From the NCBI RefSeq assembly GCF_000165425.1, contig NW_001799377.1, positions 1 through 64,000 on the forward strand: a stretch of DNA of 64,000 nucleotides, in the 5' to 3' direction. The translations under genes were made by a program, and so were the position numbers. The notes beneath the pieces are model-generated. The model did no database searches, was not told where the DNA came from, and saw only the letters and a program-made list of their open reading frames with translations. Shown here one piece after another: positions 12,951-25,030 of the stretch. This stretch comes from Paramecium tetraurelia (taxonomy: Eukaryota; Ciliophora; Oligohymenophorea; Peniculida; Parameciidae). How positions within the stretch are numbered: the first letter of the stretch is position 1; each line of letters begins with the position of its first letter.

Positions 12951-13591
12951 ATGAAGCTTGCAAAAAATGATCCCTAAATGCAATAAGTAATTTTCAACTT
13001 GAAAGCTTAGGAATAATAAATGCTATATAATAAAAAATATGCATTTTTTACATTGTAAAACGAAAAATATGTATAAATTGTCTGTGAATTACCCAATATT
13101 TTCACAGTTGAGGATGCTATAACATTCACTTTGTAATAATTCTAAAAGGAATTAGGTAATTTTTAAATTAAATAATCCTTAGAAGTAAACTTCAAGGCGA
13201 AAAAGGCAAGTGATTACGCCTTAAAAATTTCAAAAAAGTCTGGGTAACCCAAAGATGATCTGCCAAGTATTAGCTAGATATAAATGTCACTTAGGTTTGG
13301 ATTATGAATAAATCTTATTTGAAACTGGAAGTCAAACATTCACTTTAGTGTGTAAAAATAATCTATAAAATTCTGATAATTAATTATAAGCTTAAACCTC
13401 AGTGACTACAACCATGTGTTCTTAATAAGAATAATAAGACATGTCAATCAAGTCTAGAGTATCATATACGAATGGATTAAACAAAGGAAAAGTAATAATA
13501 TTATTTTTATTTTTCCACATAGAAACCAATCAAAGAAAGTGATAAGAAGGAGAAAAGTGGTGGATTTTGCTTTTTCAATAAGTGCTTTTGA
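12951..13591 (+). CDS. Hypothetical 184-residue protein
   Basis: Three introns (13156-13182, 13267-13294, 13492-13522) give an open frame from MKLAKNDPQMQQVIFNLKAQ to a TGA at 13589-13591 with an exact codon count. The protein has no signal peptide or membrane segment. Its first half looks beta-rich (NKKYAFFTLQNEKYVQIVCE, LPNIFTVEDAITFTLQQF), and the middle part ends in SLDYEQILFETGSQTFTLVC. The C-terminus is basic and ends KSGGFCFFNKCF, whose terminal cysteines could take a lipid. I do not recognise the family. It is divergent from the coiled-coil gene, with 116 bp between the starts. Confidence 0.75.
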
Positions 13592-13759
13592 TAAATATAG
13601 AAATTATTAACTAAATACTATAATAATTATACATAATACGAAAAATAAAAAATTTTGTTATCATAAAATAAAATTGTAATTTTAGGGATATAAATCTTAA
13701 AAGCCTTCAAATCTTATTATTAATATTTTTTTTAATTGTGATAATTTAGGTGGTAATAA

Positions 13760-14866
13760 ATGATTCATAGGTTAATGTCTTATGGTAGAATATCTAAAGT
13801 GAGTTAACAAGGTATAAATTATCTAATTGAATAATTTTAGTACTCACAAACTCACTGAATAAAACATCTAGAAGCTATTTTAGTTAGGTACCTTAGCAAG
13901 GTTCTTCAAACACTGAGCTTGTGAAAATTTTTGCAGCATTTTTCGGCATAGTTGGTTTGGGTACTGGTGGATATGTTGCCTATTAAAATTCTCAAAAAAC
14001 AAAACATTTAGAGGCAAAATCAAAATAGACTACCATATCCAATGAAACTATTGACAATTTGAGATAAAAATCAATAGAAAATGAAGAATAAAAAAAGGAA
14101 GAAATCATAACCATGTTTTCGGATGTTAATGACAGAATGCTTAGGTATAGAGGAGATCCAACAAGTGAGAAGATGCTTGTATTTATTTTACCTTACCCTA
14201 ATTATAGGCTGATTTTACAATTTATGGGGATTTGAAATGGTTTGAAGTTGATCCTGAAGAATGGGAGAAGCCAGAAGAAGATATGATTATGAAAGATGAG
14301 AATGAAATAATTAAACACCCAATTAAAAAAGCATTGATAAATGAAAGAATCACTCATGCCTTTGAAGCTGAAAGGTACTCAAATACATCAATAGTCTAGA
14401 ATATTGCAAAGTATTTTTGTAAATGTAAATGATGTACTATCTGAAATCGAAAAGACAGGAACATACACTCCACCAGGCATTTTCTTTAGATTTTATGGTT
14501 ATGTGTACTTCCAAATTAGAAGAAAACCTATTAATGTGGAAAATTTGGTTAAGGCCTAAAAATATATTTCTGTATTTATAAATCATAATCATAGCTATTT
14601 GATTTATTCTTCTAATACTAAACACCTGTTTTGTATTATCATAATTAGTATCTTGAAATACCCTTAAAACCTGCTATTTTTGATGTAAATTATAATAGTA
14701 AACTGTTTAGAACATAGATTGGTTACCAAATGCTTATTTAAATTCTAAACAATAGGCAAAAATCTACCTAACTGGCAAACCAAAGCACGTGTTTTCAATG
14801 AGAATCAAATAAGGAACAATTGATGAATCTACTCAAAGATTTGCATGGACAAACCATTACAAATGA
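13760..14866 (+). CDS. Hypothetical protein with one N-terminal membrane segment, possibly mitochondrial
   Basis: 324 residues with five introns (13812-13840, 14179-14207, 14375-14399, 14572-14594, 14685-14710); the count is exact. The first 40 residues are basic, serine-rich and free of acid, as in a mitochondrial presequence. They are followed by a glycine-rich membrane helix (IFAAFFGIVGLGTGGYVAY) and then a charged coiled stretch. The soluble part contains LKWFEVDPEEWEKPEEDMI, then ITHAFEAE, NVNDVLSEIEKTG and ends KPKHVFSMRIKQGTIDEST. I do not recognise it. An inner-membrane protein facing one of the mitochondrial compartments is my best inference. It is convergent with the hydrolase gene, 46 bp away. 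Confidence 0.8.
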
Positions 14867-14912
14867 AGATTTATACAATACATTATAAGCAATATTAAAA
14901 TTCTTAGATTAA

Positions 14913-15643
14913 TCATAATTTTGGAACAAATACTTATAATTGCCAATCTTTTTTTTCTTTGTTAAAAAATTGTTTTAATAATTGGATTTGTTGCCTACTT
15001 AAAAACGGAACTTTGTGCCCTTGATCATGAAAAATCACTAAAGGGTTTAAAAACTGAGTTGATAATCCTAACGATCTTAATATATTATGCACTCTTTACC
15101 TATCATATAGGAAATCATTAATTCCAATAAAATGAATAGAAGGAATTTTGCAGAAAATCAATCTGTTATCTGGCAGGTTCACCATCGACCCAGAACAAAA
15201 AATAAAACAATTTAATTCATAGCCTAAATCAATTTATTTATGCTCCAATAATGTAGCCAATCTAGCTGCTACTGCAGTTCCTTAAGAAAATCCTAGAACC
15301 CCATAAAAGGGACCTTATTCTTTGAGTATTTTAATTACGTAATCTAATGATTCCTAAAAAACTAAGATTCATCATATGTTAATATACCTCCATCAATATT
15401 TTAACTATCCAACTTTAAAAAGTTTCCCCATGTAAATAGTGGTTTATTTTCAATCATTTTAGCAAAATTTTAGGGGACTACAACTTATGAAACATGAACA
15501 TTTCTTGTTATTGATATTGGACCATCTAAAGTGACAAACTCGTAATTATTAAATTCTTTCTCAAATTATCTTAATTAATAAGAGTGAAACTCTTTGTTGG
15601 CGCCATTTCCATGTAAACATAGGATTTTTTTCTTATTTTCCAT
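14913..15643 (-). CDS. FSH1/OVCA2-family serine hydrolase
   Basis: 234 residues with one intron (15362-15387, 26 nt). It begins ILCLHGNGANKEFHSYQ, the strand and oxyanion loop typical of FSH-type alpha/beta hydrolases, followed by YEFVTLDGP. The nucleophile elbow is GFSQGTAVAA (serine at the GxSxG centre). The acid is in HFIGINDFLYD and the catalytic histidine in FHDQGHKVP. Length and motif order match the small FSH1/OVCA2 group, which are cytosolic esterases of unclear substrate in most organisms. There is no signal peptide. I am sure of the family but not of the substrate. Confidence 0.9.
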
Positions 15644-15875
15644 TAAAAAATTTTATTGAATAATTAATATTTTTATTCATTCAATTGATTCTCAAAATCA
15701 AAGCAATTTTCAATGTAAATTGATAATAATAGAATGTTGATATAATATAGTCTTTATAAAAGATAGATCATTCTAAATTTCATATATTCAGAAAATTATT
15801 TATGATATTTTATATTTATAATATTTCCTCAAAATGAGATATTAAATAAAGAGAGCACAAATCATAGTAAATCAG

Positions 15876-18456
15876 TCAATATTAAAATTATAGCTGCTTT
15901 AAATTAAAATTCTGCAGAAGTTCTGGAATTAACTTTTTCATAAAAGTTTCTTTTCTAAAAATATTGAGTTCAGCCTTTTAATTTGAATCAAATCTGGAGA
16001 GAGATGAGATTCTTTTATGTTTGGTTATATTAGACCTTTCAATAAATGAAGGTTATTTATAGAATTGTTCAAAATATTTTGGGATGCTATTTGTGAAAGA
16101 TCTTCTTGTCATACTAAAATAAATAAATCCATTACTGCTTTTGAGATTGCAAATCGAGGAGTCTTTTTGATTTATTTTTTGATCTTTCAATACAATTCAT
16201 TGAGCTTTTAGATGATAAAGATAAGTAGTTATCTTATAAATTTATGAGATTTTCAAGATTTCCTAAAGTAATTTTTGATTATCTTGGAGCTAAGGTTTGA
16301 TTTTTTAATCTTTTTTAGTTTTATCTCAATTATGCTTTTAATTTTTTTTTTTCTTCCTCCATTTAGAGTAGTATAAAATTTGCATAAAAGTTGATATTTT
16401 ATGCAACATTAGTTATATTGAATTCGTTATAAAAATCAGAGTATTCTTTCAAATGATCAATATCACAAGCAATTTTAACATCTTCGATAATATAATTATT
16501 TGTTATGTTTTTTTATTATTTTTCATTTCGATTTTGATTGATTTAATATTTTTGAATTTACTCTTAAATTTAATTGATATTTATTTTTTCTCGTTTAGAC
16601 TTTCTTTAAAATAATCTCATTCTACTATTTTAATGACTGAAGTATTCAAATATAATATTTTTTCGACTGGCTCTGTAATGAAAAACAGTGCAATTTCTTG
16701 CTATGTGATGAGGTCGATCACATATGTAACATCTCAGCTTTAATGGTTTAAAATTATTCTCAACTTCTAAGCAGTCCTTCATAAAGTATAATTTTAATAA
16801 ATCACTTTCAAGAGGTTTAGCAGCTTCCCATAAATCTGATCTTTTTAAGCTCATAACATTTACAAAATCTACAGTTTTTGCAGAAGCATTTCTTGGCTTT
16901 CTACCAAAGAATCCAATTTCCCCAAAATATTCTCCTTTCTATAGTGTTTTAACAAGGGTTTCCCTTTAAGTAAGACAAATATTAATTTATCCATTTTGAA
17001 TAAAATATACTTTGTCGTTATCTAAGGAATTCTCTTTAAAAACATATTCTTCTGGTCCCAAGATTTATTCGTTTAAAACGTAAACAAGTTTATTGATTAA
17101 TTACGGAGTAAACTCTTTGCTAAATAATTAAACTTTATGTAGTATTCTTCCATTCAATAAACAAACAATTTCAGTTTTAAGATTTGCAGATAAACTCTTT
17201 AATACATATTACTCATAATTTCTTGCAATTTAAGCAGAACCAGCCAGCCATTCCAAATAGTTTTTTACTCTACTCTACAATTCTTTTGGTATACTTTTTT
17301 ATCTGATATATCTAGTTGGATTATATAAAATGAAACCTCACAATCTTAGAATTCTAAATTCGCTATTATTAAATCTTCTCATCTTCCCCCTCTATAATTT
17401 GCATGAAACTGGACATACTGTAACCGAAAATAGCTGAAGCCAAAACCATAGCGAAAACTGCAAATATCATTTCTGTTTGTGTATTTGCATTGATATCTCC
17501 ATATCCAACTGTAATCATTGTTGTTACACTAAAATAGAATGCTGAGATGTATTTGATTCCCCAATCTGCATCTGCTATCCCGTATTTTTACATCCATGTA
17601 ATACTAACTTACTCGTCTGTATATTCTATGATATTCCAAATGCAAGCTATCCAATGAGCTATACTCAAAATCATACATGCAATCTTTAAAAATTAAATCA
17701 TTGCCTGAAAGGTTTATGCTAATGTAAATGACTCTATGGAATAATTATTATAAAAGTTACCTTCCAGCTTTTGCAATATTTTACTGATTTTTAAAACTCT
17801 TAATAGTCTTATTATTTTTATGAATTTGAACAATCTTACTATTTTAAATAATTAAGTTTGAGAATCCTCTACACTAAACATTTAATCGTATGGCAGGACG
17901 GCTAAGAAATCTAACCAAAACCATAATTTCAAATAATTAATTGCAATCAGTTTCCTATCAAAAATGATTTCTCCTCTAACATAGTTATAGAATCAAAATT
18001 AAGATACCTATGATAATATGCTAATTTAAAATTCAATATCATATCAATATAAAAGAATACATCCATAAATTAATTAAAAGCTAAAAATCCTTCGCTTAGT
18101 TCTACTGAATATGTTAAAACTAAAGGTATTTGGATCATTTGTATGAATATGAAAATCATACTTATCAATTCCCAAAATATTCGAAAAGATGAATTCGGGT
18201 TAGAAACTTTAGGTAAACCCCATAAAAAGTTTTTGAATTTTTTCCAATTAGAAACTTTTGATAAATCAATGCTCTATCGATCCTACAAATAGTAAATTAT
18301 GTCTCTGGCATCTTTATCATTAACACTTATTATTGTGATTAGTTGTCTCTGCTATTAGATTTGCTCTTAATTTATATCTTAAGCTTTGTCTTAAATTAAT
18401 CAATTTTTAGAGATACCCAAATATTATTAACGTGGGTCTTAGGTAACCTAAGTCAT
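15876..18456 (-). CDS. Voltage/cyclic-nucleotide-type potassium channel (CNG/HCN/EAG-like)
   Basis: 815 residues with five introns (18390-18416, 17976-18007, 17734-17760, 17312-17336, 16114-16135) and an exact codon count. The order is a soluble N-terminus starting MTQVTQDPRQQYLD, S1 ([20 protein letters not shown]), S2 ([13 protein letters not shown]), S3 ([17 protein letters not shown]), an S4 with basic residues at a three-residue spacing ([18 protein letters not shown]), S5, the pore with [13 protein letters not shown], and S6. A linker ([18 protein letters not shown]) leads to a cyclic-nucleotide-binding fold with [20 protein letters not shown] long Gln/Asn/Lys-rich tail follows. The GYGD filter indicates potassium selectivity. 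In ciliates such channels shape membrane potential and swimming behaviour. Whether it binds cAMP or cGMP cannot be told. Confidence 0.93.
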
Positions 18457-19082
18457 CCAGATTTTATATTGTTAAATATATTAAATTAATTACTAAGAAA
18501 TAGATTATAAATATCATCATAAGCAATTCTAAATACTGAATTTATCTTTTAAAAATCCAATAATCAATTGAAAAAGGATTTATTAATGAATGAAGTAAAT
18601 AATCATCTTGTTCACCCATTAAATTATTAGTCTTACAAAAATCTAGCAAGTATAGTTTAATTGTTGAATGCAAAGATAACATAATAATAGTATTTAGATT
18701 CTTTATAAAAACTAACAGGAGTTTTAGAAATTCTAATAGAAGAAAAATATTACTAAGAATTTTGTTTAAGTGATCATCAACAATTTTATCACTCAAAACT
18801 TAAATTATGATTTCAGGCTCTAAATATTTCTATAGGAATGATTAATTAATTATTGGAAACAATGCATATTATAAAGATATTCTCTTTTTAAACTTTTTCT
18901 ATTTCAAAACGTCTGGAAAATACATTATTTTAAAAATTTTGTATTAAAATCTTTGATTCATTTAGATGTTAAAAATTGAAATCACTATAAATTTAGTAAG
19001 GAATAAAAAACTAAGATTAAGAATAAATGAATTATTAAATAACATAATAAATTATCAAATTAATTTGTATATATTTAATTAA
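18457..19082. other. Intergenic region with a doubtful reverse ORF
   Basis: 626 bp between divergent starts. On the reverse strand a frame is open from an ATG at 18867 (MHCFQQLINQSF...) through the start of the channel gene. It contains several hydrophobic stretches (NIFLLLEFLKLLLVFIKNL; LELLMMIFIIYFLVINLIYL). No intron gives it an end of its own and it overlaps the channel's first exon. It may be decayed membrane-protein sequence or chance. Promoters for both genes must lie here; I see no recognisable element. Confidence 0.35.
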
Positions 19083-20868
19083 ATGTTATCTTCTAATAAT
19101 TAGGATGAAGCAATGTTATCAGAAAGAAATGAATAAGAATTATTCCAAAGCGATTCCTCTTCCGAAGCGAATGAATCTGAGAATTAACTGGATGAGGAGA
19201 ATGAAAATGATAAAATTGAACCTGAAAATCCTTCATTTTAAGAACAGTAGCCTTTGTTGAAAGATGAGCATAAAAAGAAGGAAATCAAAGAAACATGCTT
19301 AGAGAAACTTAAGGGATATATTGGGTTTGGAAATTTTTTAACTAGCTAAAAAATAGGTTATGTGTTTTTTATTCCAATTTCAAGCAAATGGACTTTTAAA
19401 ATGCAAGTCATCATAACATAATTAATTATAGCAACAGTCTCACTTGGAGTATTTTTTGGTATTAGATTTCTCGGCTAAGATATATTTAAAAATATTATTT
19501 AAGATTGGTCGAAGAATAATTTTGCTAAATTGTAATAAGAACAAATTCAATAAGTTTCTGAACAGTTCATTACTCTTTGCTAAGTTACTTTGATGAATGA
19601 AATTTAATTTGCTTAAGTCATGAATGAAGTTTTTTAATAAAGAGTAATTTAATGGAATGAAGATCAACTTATTTCAATGGAGTAAGATTTGGACGAATAT
19701 GCTAAATTCTATTAATATGCTTCAATTATTGATTATGCAACATAGAGTTATTCAACTTACATGTTTTTAAATTAGACAATTTTATCTTACAGTGAACTTT
19801 CATATTATCTAAGTACGAATTACTTAATGAAATACAATTACGTAACTTTAACCTGCTCATTTTTCTGGATTTTCCAAAATGGCTTGATGGTTCAATACCC
19901 AGGAATTAATGTTACAGATATTCAACAATTCAGAAATTATAGGAAAAATATAGATCTTCTACATAAAGAAACTTCAGAATTTGTTTTTGATGATGTTCTA
20001 TAAAACTTTGTCCAAAGATCTATTTATCCAATAAAGAATTCTATCAATTAAACTATTGGTAATGTATTTATTGAAAGACTACCATAAAACTTTAAGGATT
20101 TATTTATGTTATTTGCCACGAGTGATTTGCTCAATTATACAATTATTATATCAAACAATGATGGAAGCATTGTATACTAAAGTTTACAGACTTCTAATTT
20201 CACAATAAACATCATAAAAGATTTAATCGAAAATTCTGACTCTATAAAAGTTCATGATTTTAAATTGGAATAGGATGGAAATTCCGAAAATCCTTATAAA
20301 ATCTATAAAGGAATGATAAATGATACCATCCATTCTATATCGATCATTAGACTAAACTTTATAATTATTATGTAAGCTGTATTATCATATTAGTGTATAT
20401 CCATATACTTTGCTAGAAAAATAATTGCAAGACTAGGAGGAAGAGTTTTACACTTATGATAAGGAATTTAACGAAAGATATTTAGCTGCCTGCATTGCGG
20501 CTCCTCTTATTTATATCATTTTAGTGGTTTTCTTTTTAGTTCGAGAAATTAAACCATTAGAAGAAATTACACAATTAGCCTAAATGTCTTTGAAAAAATC
20601 GCAGGCTTTTGATGAAAAATCTTTGTCAAATATCAAAGGAAATGGTTTAATATCTCATTTAACTTCGTTATTCAGTAAATTAATGTTAGATTTGAACTAA
20701 CTGAAACTAGAGAAGAAAAAGTAAATTATTGATTTTTATAATTCATAAACTTATCCAAAAAATAATAAAGTCAAAAACGTGGATGAAATTCTTAAAGAGA
20801 TTGAAAAGATAAATATCGAATAAATTTAATCTTAATCGCCTATTCAAATACCAAATTATGAAGATTGA
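19083..20868 (+). CDS. Two-helix membrane protein with large outer domain and HAMP-like linker
   Basis: 587 residues with one 22-nt intron (20395-20416). The N-terminus is acidic and cytosolic. The first membrane helix is VIITQLIIATVSLGVFFGI. About 300 residues follow outside (including FFWIFQNGLMVQYPGINVTD), then the second helix (YLAACIAAPLIYIILVVFFL). Directly after it comes REIKPLEEITQLAQMSLKK, which has the proline and spacing of a HAMP linker, and a coiled cytosolic tail. This is the layout of a Cache/HAMP sensor, but no kinase or cyclase domain follows, so the output is unknown. The assignment of HAMP is by pattern only. It faces the synaptojanin gene tail to tail, 32 bp away. Confidence 0.8.
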
Positions 20869-20900
20869 TATAATTTACGTGTTCATACTAATATATATTT

Positions 20901-23900
20901 TCATAATAAATCAGGTTGTTTTGGATATTAATTTGGTTTTTATTATGATTGTGTAGAAATTTCTGATCTTTATTGCTATTACATCTATTATACAGCATAT
21001 TATTGTAACACTTAAGGTTGTTAATAATATTATTATTATTTATCATCCATATTTATTAAATCTAATGGTTAAGTTTAAGTTTATTAAATTTATTATATAT
21101 TTTATTACATATATTAAATAGGTTATCTTTATTGTTATTATAATTATTATTACTATTATGATTATTATGATTATTATTATTAATAGTATTACTATTATGA
21201 TTGTTACAATTATTATTATTATTAGTATTACTATTAAGCTAATTATTATTACTACTAAGAATATTACAATTATTATTAGTATTACTATTAAGATTATTGT
21301 GTTTATTATTAGTATTGCTATTAAGTTTATAATGATTATTATAATGAAATTTATGATTGCGATTATGTAATACTTATACTGGATTACGATTTTTAATTTT
21401 AGTATTATACATTTTAATTATCTTTAAAGAAGTCTTAATAGTCATCAGATTATAATGGTTATTGTTATCTTTAAAATTAAACGATTGAAGAATGTTATTT
21501 TGGAACATCTTAGTTAGGTTAATGGTGTTTAAAATTCTACATTTTTGACAAACAATATTAAGCTTTAACTAAGTCAAGCTTTTCTTTATCTATCTTCTTG
21601 ATTTCTATAACGTAATAACCAGATACGGGTCTATGATCACTATCTAAGCATTCATTTCTTTTATAAAATCGTTACTAACAAATCAATTCCTCCTTACAGC
21701 TCACTAAAATTCGATCACACCAAGAAGGGGTTCTTTGTTTTTTAGAAGTATCATAGACTTAACAATTTTTATCATATTTGTAAGTCGGTAAAAAGAAAAT
21801 GCTACCCTCCTAATAGTTTTGTAGATATTAGTTCCTATTTTTATTCTTTCCTAATTGATCTTAATTCAATAAATATGCTAACTTTGCTTTTGCATTTGGA
21901 TTATTCTGATCTTATGAAATCAGCTATTGATAATGTCTGATTTATTCAATAACTTCTTGATATGGCAAGTCTATTCTAAAATTCATATCACCAAAAAAAA
22001 ATGAATAATCTAGATCGTTTAAAGTAGTTTTAGACTTTGAATTTTGGAATGCTCTCTAATGAATCTCATCAACGTCTGATAATCTTTATTGGCATTATTT
22101 ATTCCCAGATGTTAGATGACAACAAGTAAATCCTAACTAAAATAATTATATGAATAAAAGTTACTTGAGAATCATCAAATTTAAATTTCACTGAAACACC
22201 TCCTTTATTTCCCAAAGTCCCTCCTAACCCTGTTTTAACCACATCTGTATCAATTTATGTTACTCTTGAAATTTAGGATGTTTTTACAAAGACGGCCATA
22301 TATAAACCAACTAAATCAGATTCTCCTATTTTTGTATAAGGTTCAATTTTTGATAGGTTGGATTGAAACAATTAATCCCAAAGCTAAAGTGTTTTTTCAT
22401 TGCTCATAATGACTATGTTTTATGGATTCAAATCAACAATCTCTTACAAGCCAAAAACAATTATATCTGGATTAGGTTGTTCCTAAAAATTTAATATATT
22501 TTAAGAAAAGTTATTTGTCACAGGATTATTACCGCCAACATTCCAAGTCGTTAATAATATTGAGGCTTCACTTTGGGTGCAAAAATGCTTTTCTTACTCA
22601 GTAATCCAATTATCGAAATGGGTTTTAGATGTTAAACCGTGCAATAATTAATTGATTGTGTTTTATTTGGTATCATCCTCAAATTAACGATTATAAAATC
22701 TCTCAATATTATTGTATCCATCTTTGAGCATTCCCATAAATCCTCGCTTTCCTTCTCTTGCCATCTCTGAGACAGTACTACCTGATCCCGAGTATATGAA
22801 ACTCAACATGTCCCCATTATTAGCCCACATAATCTTATATTTGATGATTAGATCATGTAATAATTTTTTATTATTTTCATCAAAATAATTGAGGATATCA
22901 GGATTACTTGATAATTAAAGATTTAAAATTTTTAAAGATCTGTCCAAGCTATAAAGACAGAGTTTACTCATAAATAAATTAGTTCTGTCCAAACAATCTA
23001 AGCAATTTATTCTAAAAACTCCATTTTATTTTGTTATCATGTTTTTGTCTTTTTCAATATAACATTAAAATTTATCTAAAGTTTATTCGTATTAGTAAAT
23101 GTAGGAATTGACTCCAGTAGACTTACCATTTTTGACTAAGGAATGGAAATCAAGGTATTGATAATTAACATGATCTAATTGAGCCTACTGAAACTGATAA
23201 TAAAAATTATCTGTTAAGAGTTACTCTATTTATCTACTATTTTACATTAAATTAATGCAAAATATCTTGCCATATCTTCTGAGTAGATTAAAATGTTTAA
23301 CAAAAGCAGCTTATGTCAATTCTTTTGATCTAGTTAGTTTTACATTAGACACACTATCTTAATTCCAAAACAATGGCACTGACCCTCGTATGGCAACAAA
23401 ACTTATTAAGATTTAGCCTTGGATGAGTATTTGTTCTGTTTCAACGAAATTAGCCACATGTCCATCATCGTTGATTCCTCTTGAGTAATAGCGAGTCCCT
23501 CCCATAAATCTACTTCTTCTGGAAATTAAGGTCACTGTAATTGGTTTATTATCTATGAAGGAATCTATTTATTCGACATATCCTTATATCATAGGTAATT
23601 GCCAACCGGAAGAGATCTTATTTTCTCTTAAAGAGCTAAGAAGCTTGTTATTCCAGACAAAACTATTCTCATACTTTTAGAAATGCCTTGCAAGAGTGAT
23701 ATCTCCATGGAGTGAGAAATAGAATCCTGATTAGAGTAGTTTCTTTTGATTGCCCAAACTTTCCATGATATCCTTATTGTTATTAGGATTATTATCCTCT
23801 AATTAAATGAGTTTTTTACTTCGATTGCAACGTAGGATACTTAATCGATGTGATAAATAATTTGTTCCTGGATTGTCGCAACTTTTGTGCACTCTTCAAC

Positions 23901-24145
23901 AAGCACTATGAATGATTTATTATATGTCTTGAAGACTCCCAAAATGTAGGAGCATCTTCTGTCACCTTTGATCTTGCCTTCCTGCTCATGATGTTTAGGA
24001 GATTCTTCTATAATTTAAGAAGTTCTGTGAAATTTTAGCTGGGTGGTTAAATAGGGTAAATCTGATTTAACCTATTGATAGGGATATTTGATACTATTAT
24101 GGCATTCTGATAGGCAGTAAGCTAAAATAATTTCAAATTAGTCAT
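20901..24145 (-). CDS. Synaptojanin-type phosphoinositide phosphatase (Sac1 + 5-phosphatase) with polyglutamine tail
   Basis: 1,056 residues with three introns (24072-24094, 23797-23819, 22137-22164) and an exact codon count. The Sac1 domain (residues about 30-500) shows [31 protein letters not shown] and the active site [13 protein letters not shown] (CX5R). The inositol 5-phosphatase domain (about 580-880) has [47 protein letters not shown] and [10 protein letters not shown], all key catalytic residues present. The enzyme should strip phosphates from PI(4,5)P2 and related lipids on endocytic membranes. The last 170 residues are mostly glutamine, nearly all encoded by TAA or TAG. The small coiled-coil gene ends 26 bp upstream of its start on the same strand. 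Confidence 0.95.
21120..21372 (-). repeat. TAA/TAG-rich tract coding for polyglutamine
   Basis: On the plus strand this looks like a TTA/ATT triplet microsatellite. On the minus strand, in the synaptojanin frame, it is a run of TAA and TAG codons broken by TAC (Tyr), TTG/TTA/CTT (Leu), TCA/TCT (Ser) and ACA (Thr). It therefore codes for a Gln-rich segment with scattered aromatic, leucine and serine residues. The frame is kept across the whole array. Confidence 0.85.
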
Positions 24146-24171
24146 TTAATATAGATTATGTATATTAATAA

Positions 24172-24847
24172 TCAATTAAGTTTCTTAGAAAACTGGTATC
24201 TATGTTTTCCAGTCTTCAATAATTCAAACAGCTAATTGGGATGATGATGATCATCATTTGATAAGGAAGAATCCAAAGATGTTTCATTGCTTTCGAACTC
24301 AAATATTTATAAATAGTTACCCTTTCGTCAGTTAATGATGAGATGGTTTCTTGGGTGGGAACATGAATATTCTTGGTCAATTCTTGGAATTTGTAGAAGT
24401 GATGATGTTTTTATTATTTGCCCAGTCTCTCCTGCACAATGATTACCTATAGGTTTTCACATTGTTTGGAAATAGTATTCTTCTGTCTTTTCAATTCGTG
24501 AATTTCACTTTGTAACAAACAATTATCTTCCTTGCATTGATTCAATTCATTGAGGATCCTTCGTTTTTCATCATCCCATCTTCTTTGACCATTTTTAAAA
24601 ATGTTCGCATTGATCTATGATAGGAAGGGAAGAATACTTGAATCGGTTAAGTATGATATTATATTTATTTAGTAACAAATTCTATGAAGGGCAATAAATG
24701 TTTTGACTGATTGAAATATTATTCGAACAATTGAATTTATTGTTGTGATTGCACATGTTCATGTATATTGTGTTGGGAAGTACTCCTATGTTTAAGAATG
24801 CCATATTAATGATTTTATTGGATATCGAACTTCAGATTGTTGCTCAT
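24172..24847 (-). CDS. Small coiled-coil protein, unknown
   Basis: 209 residues with two 23-nt introns (24615-24637, 24298-24320). It begins MSNNLKFDIQQNHQYGILKH, has a Gln-rich first third, then a coiled coil (RRWDDEKRRILNELNQCKED, LLQSEIHELKRQKNTISKQC). It ends with an acidic, histidine-containing stretch (SNDDHHHPNQLFELLKTGKH). There is no membrane segment. I do not recognise it. It lies just upstream of the synaptojanin gene on the same strand and is divergent from the helicase gene, with 183 bp between starts. Confidence 0.75.
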
Positions 24848-25030
24848 TGATTTTGGAATGGTAGTTTCCTTTGATTTCTACTTTCTTAACTCTTAATAAC
24901 AGCAACACTTACTTGCATAATTGATTCCTGACGACTTTGGGGTTGTTTAATTCATAATTTAAATTTCTAATTGTTATTTCAATAATAATTAATTTTTAGA
25001 ACCAAATTTTGGATTACAAAAATTGCAAAA

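Noticed and set aside
21120-21372. Noncoding TTA/ATT microsatellite, or a small plus-strand Ile/Asn-rich protein
   Set aside because: The minus-strand frame is continuous with the synaptojanin phosphatase domains and ends in a proper TGA; the exact codon count supports it.
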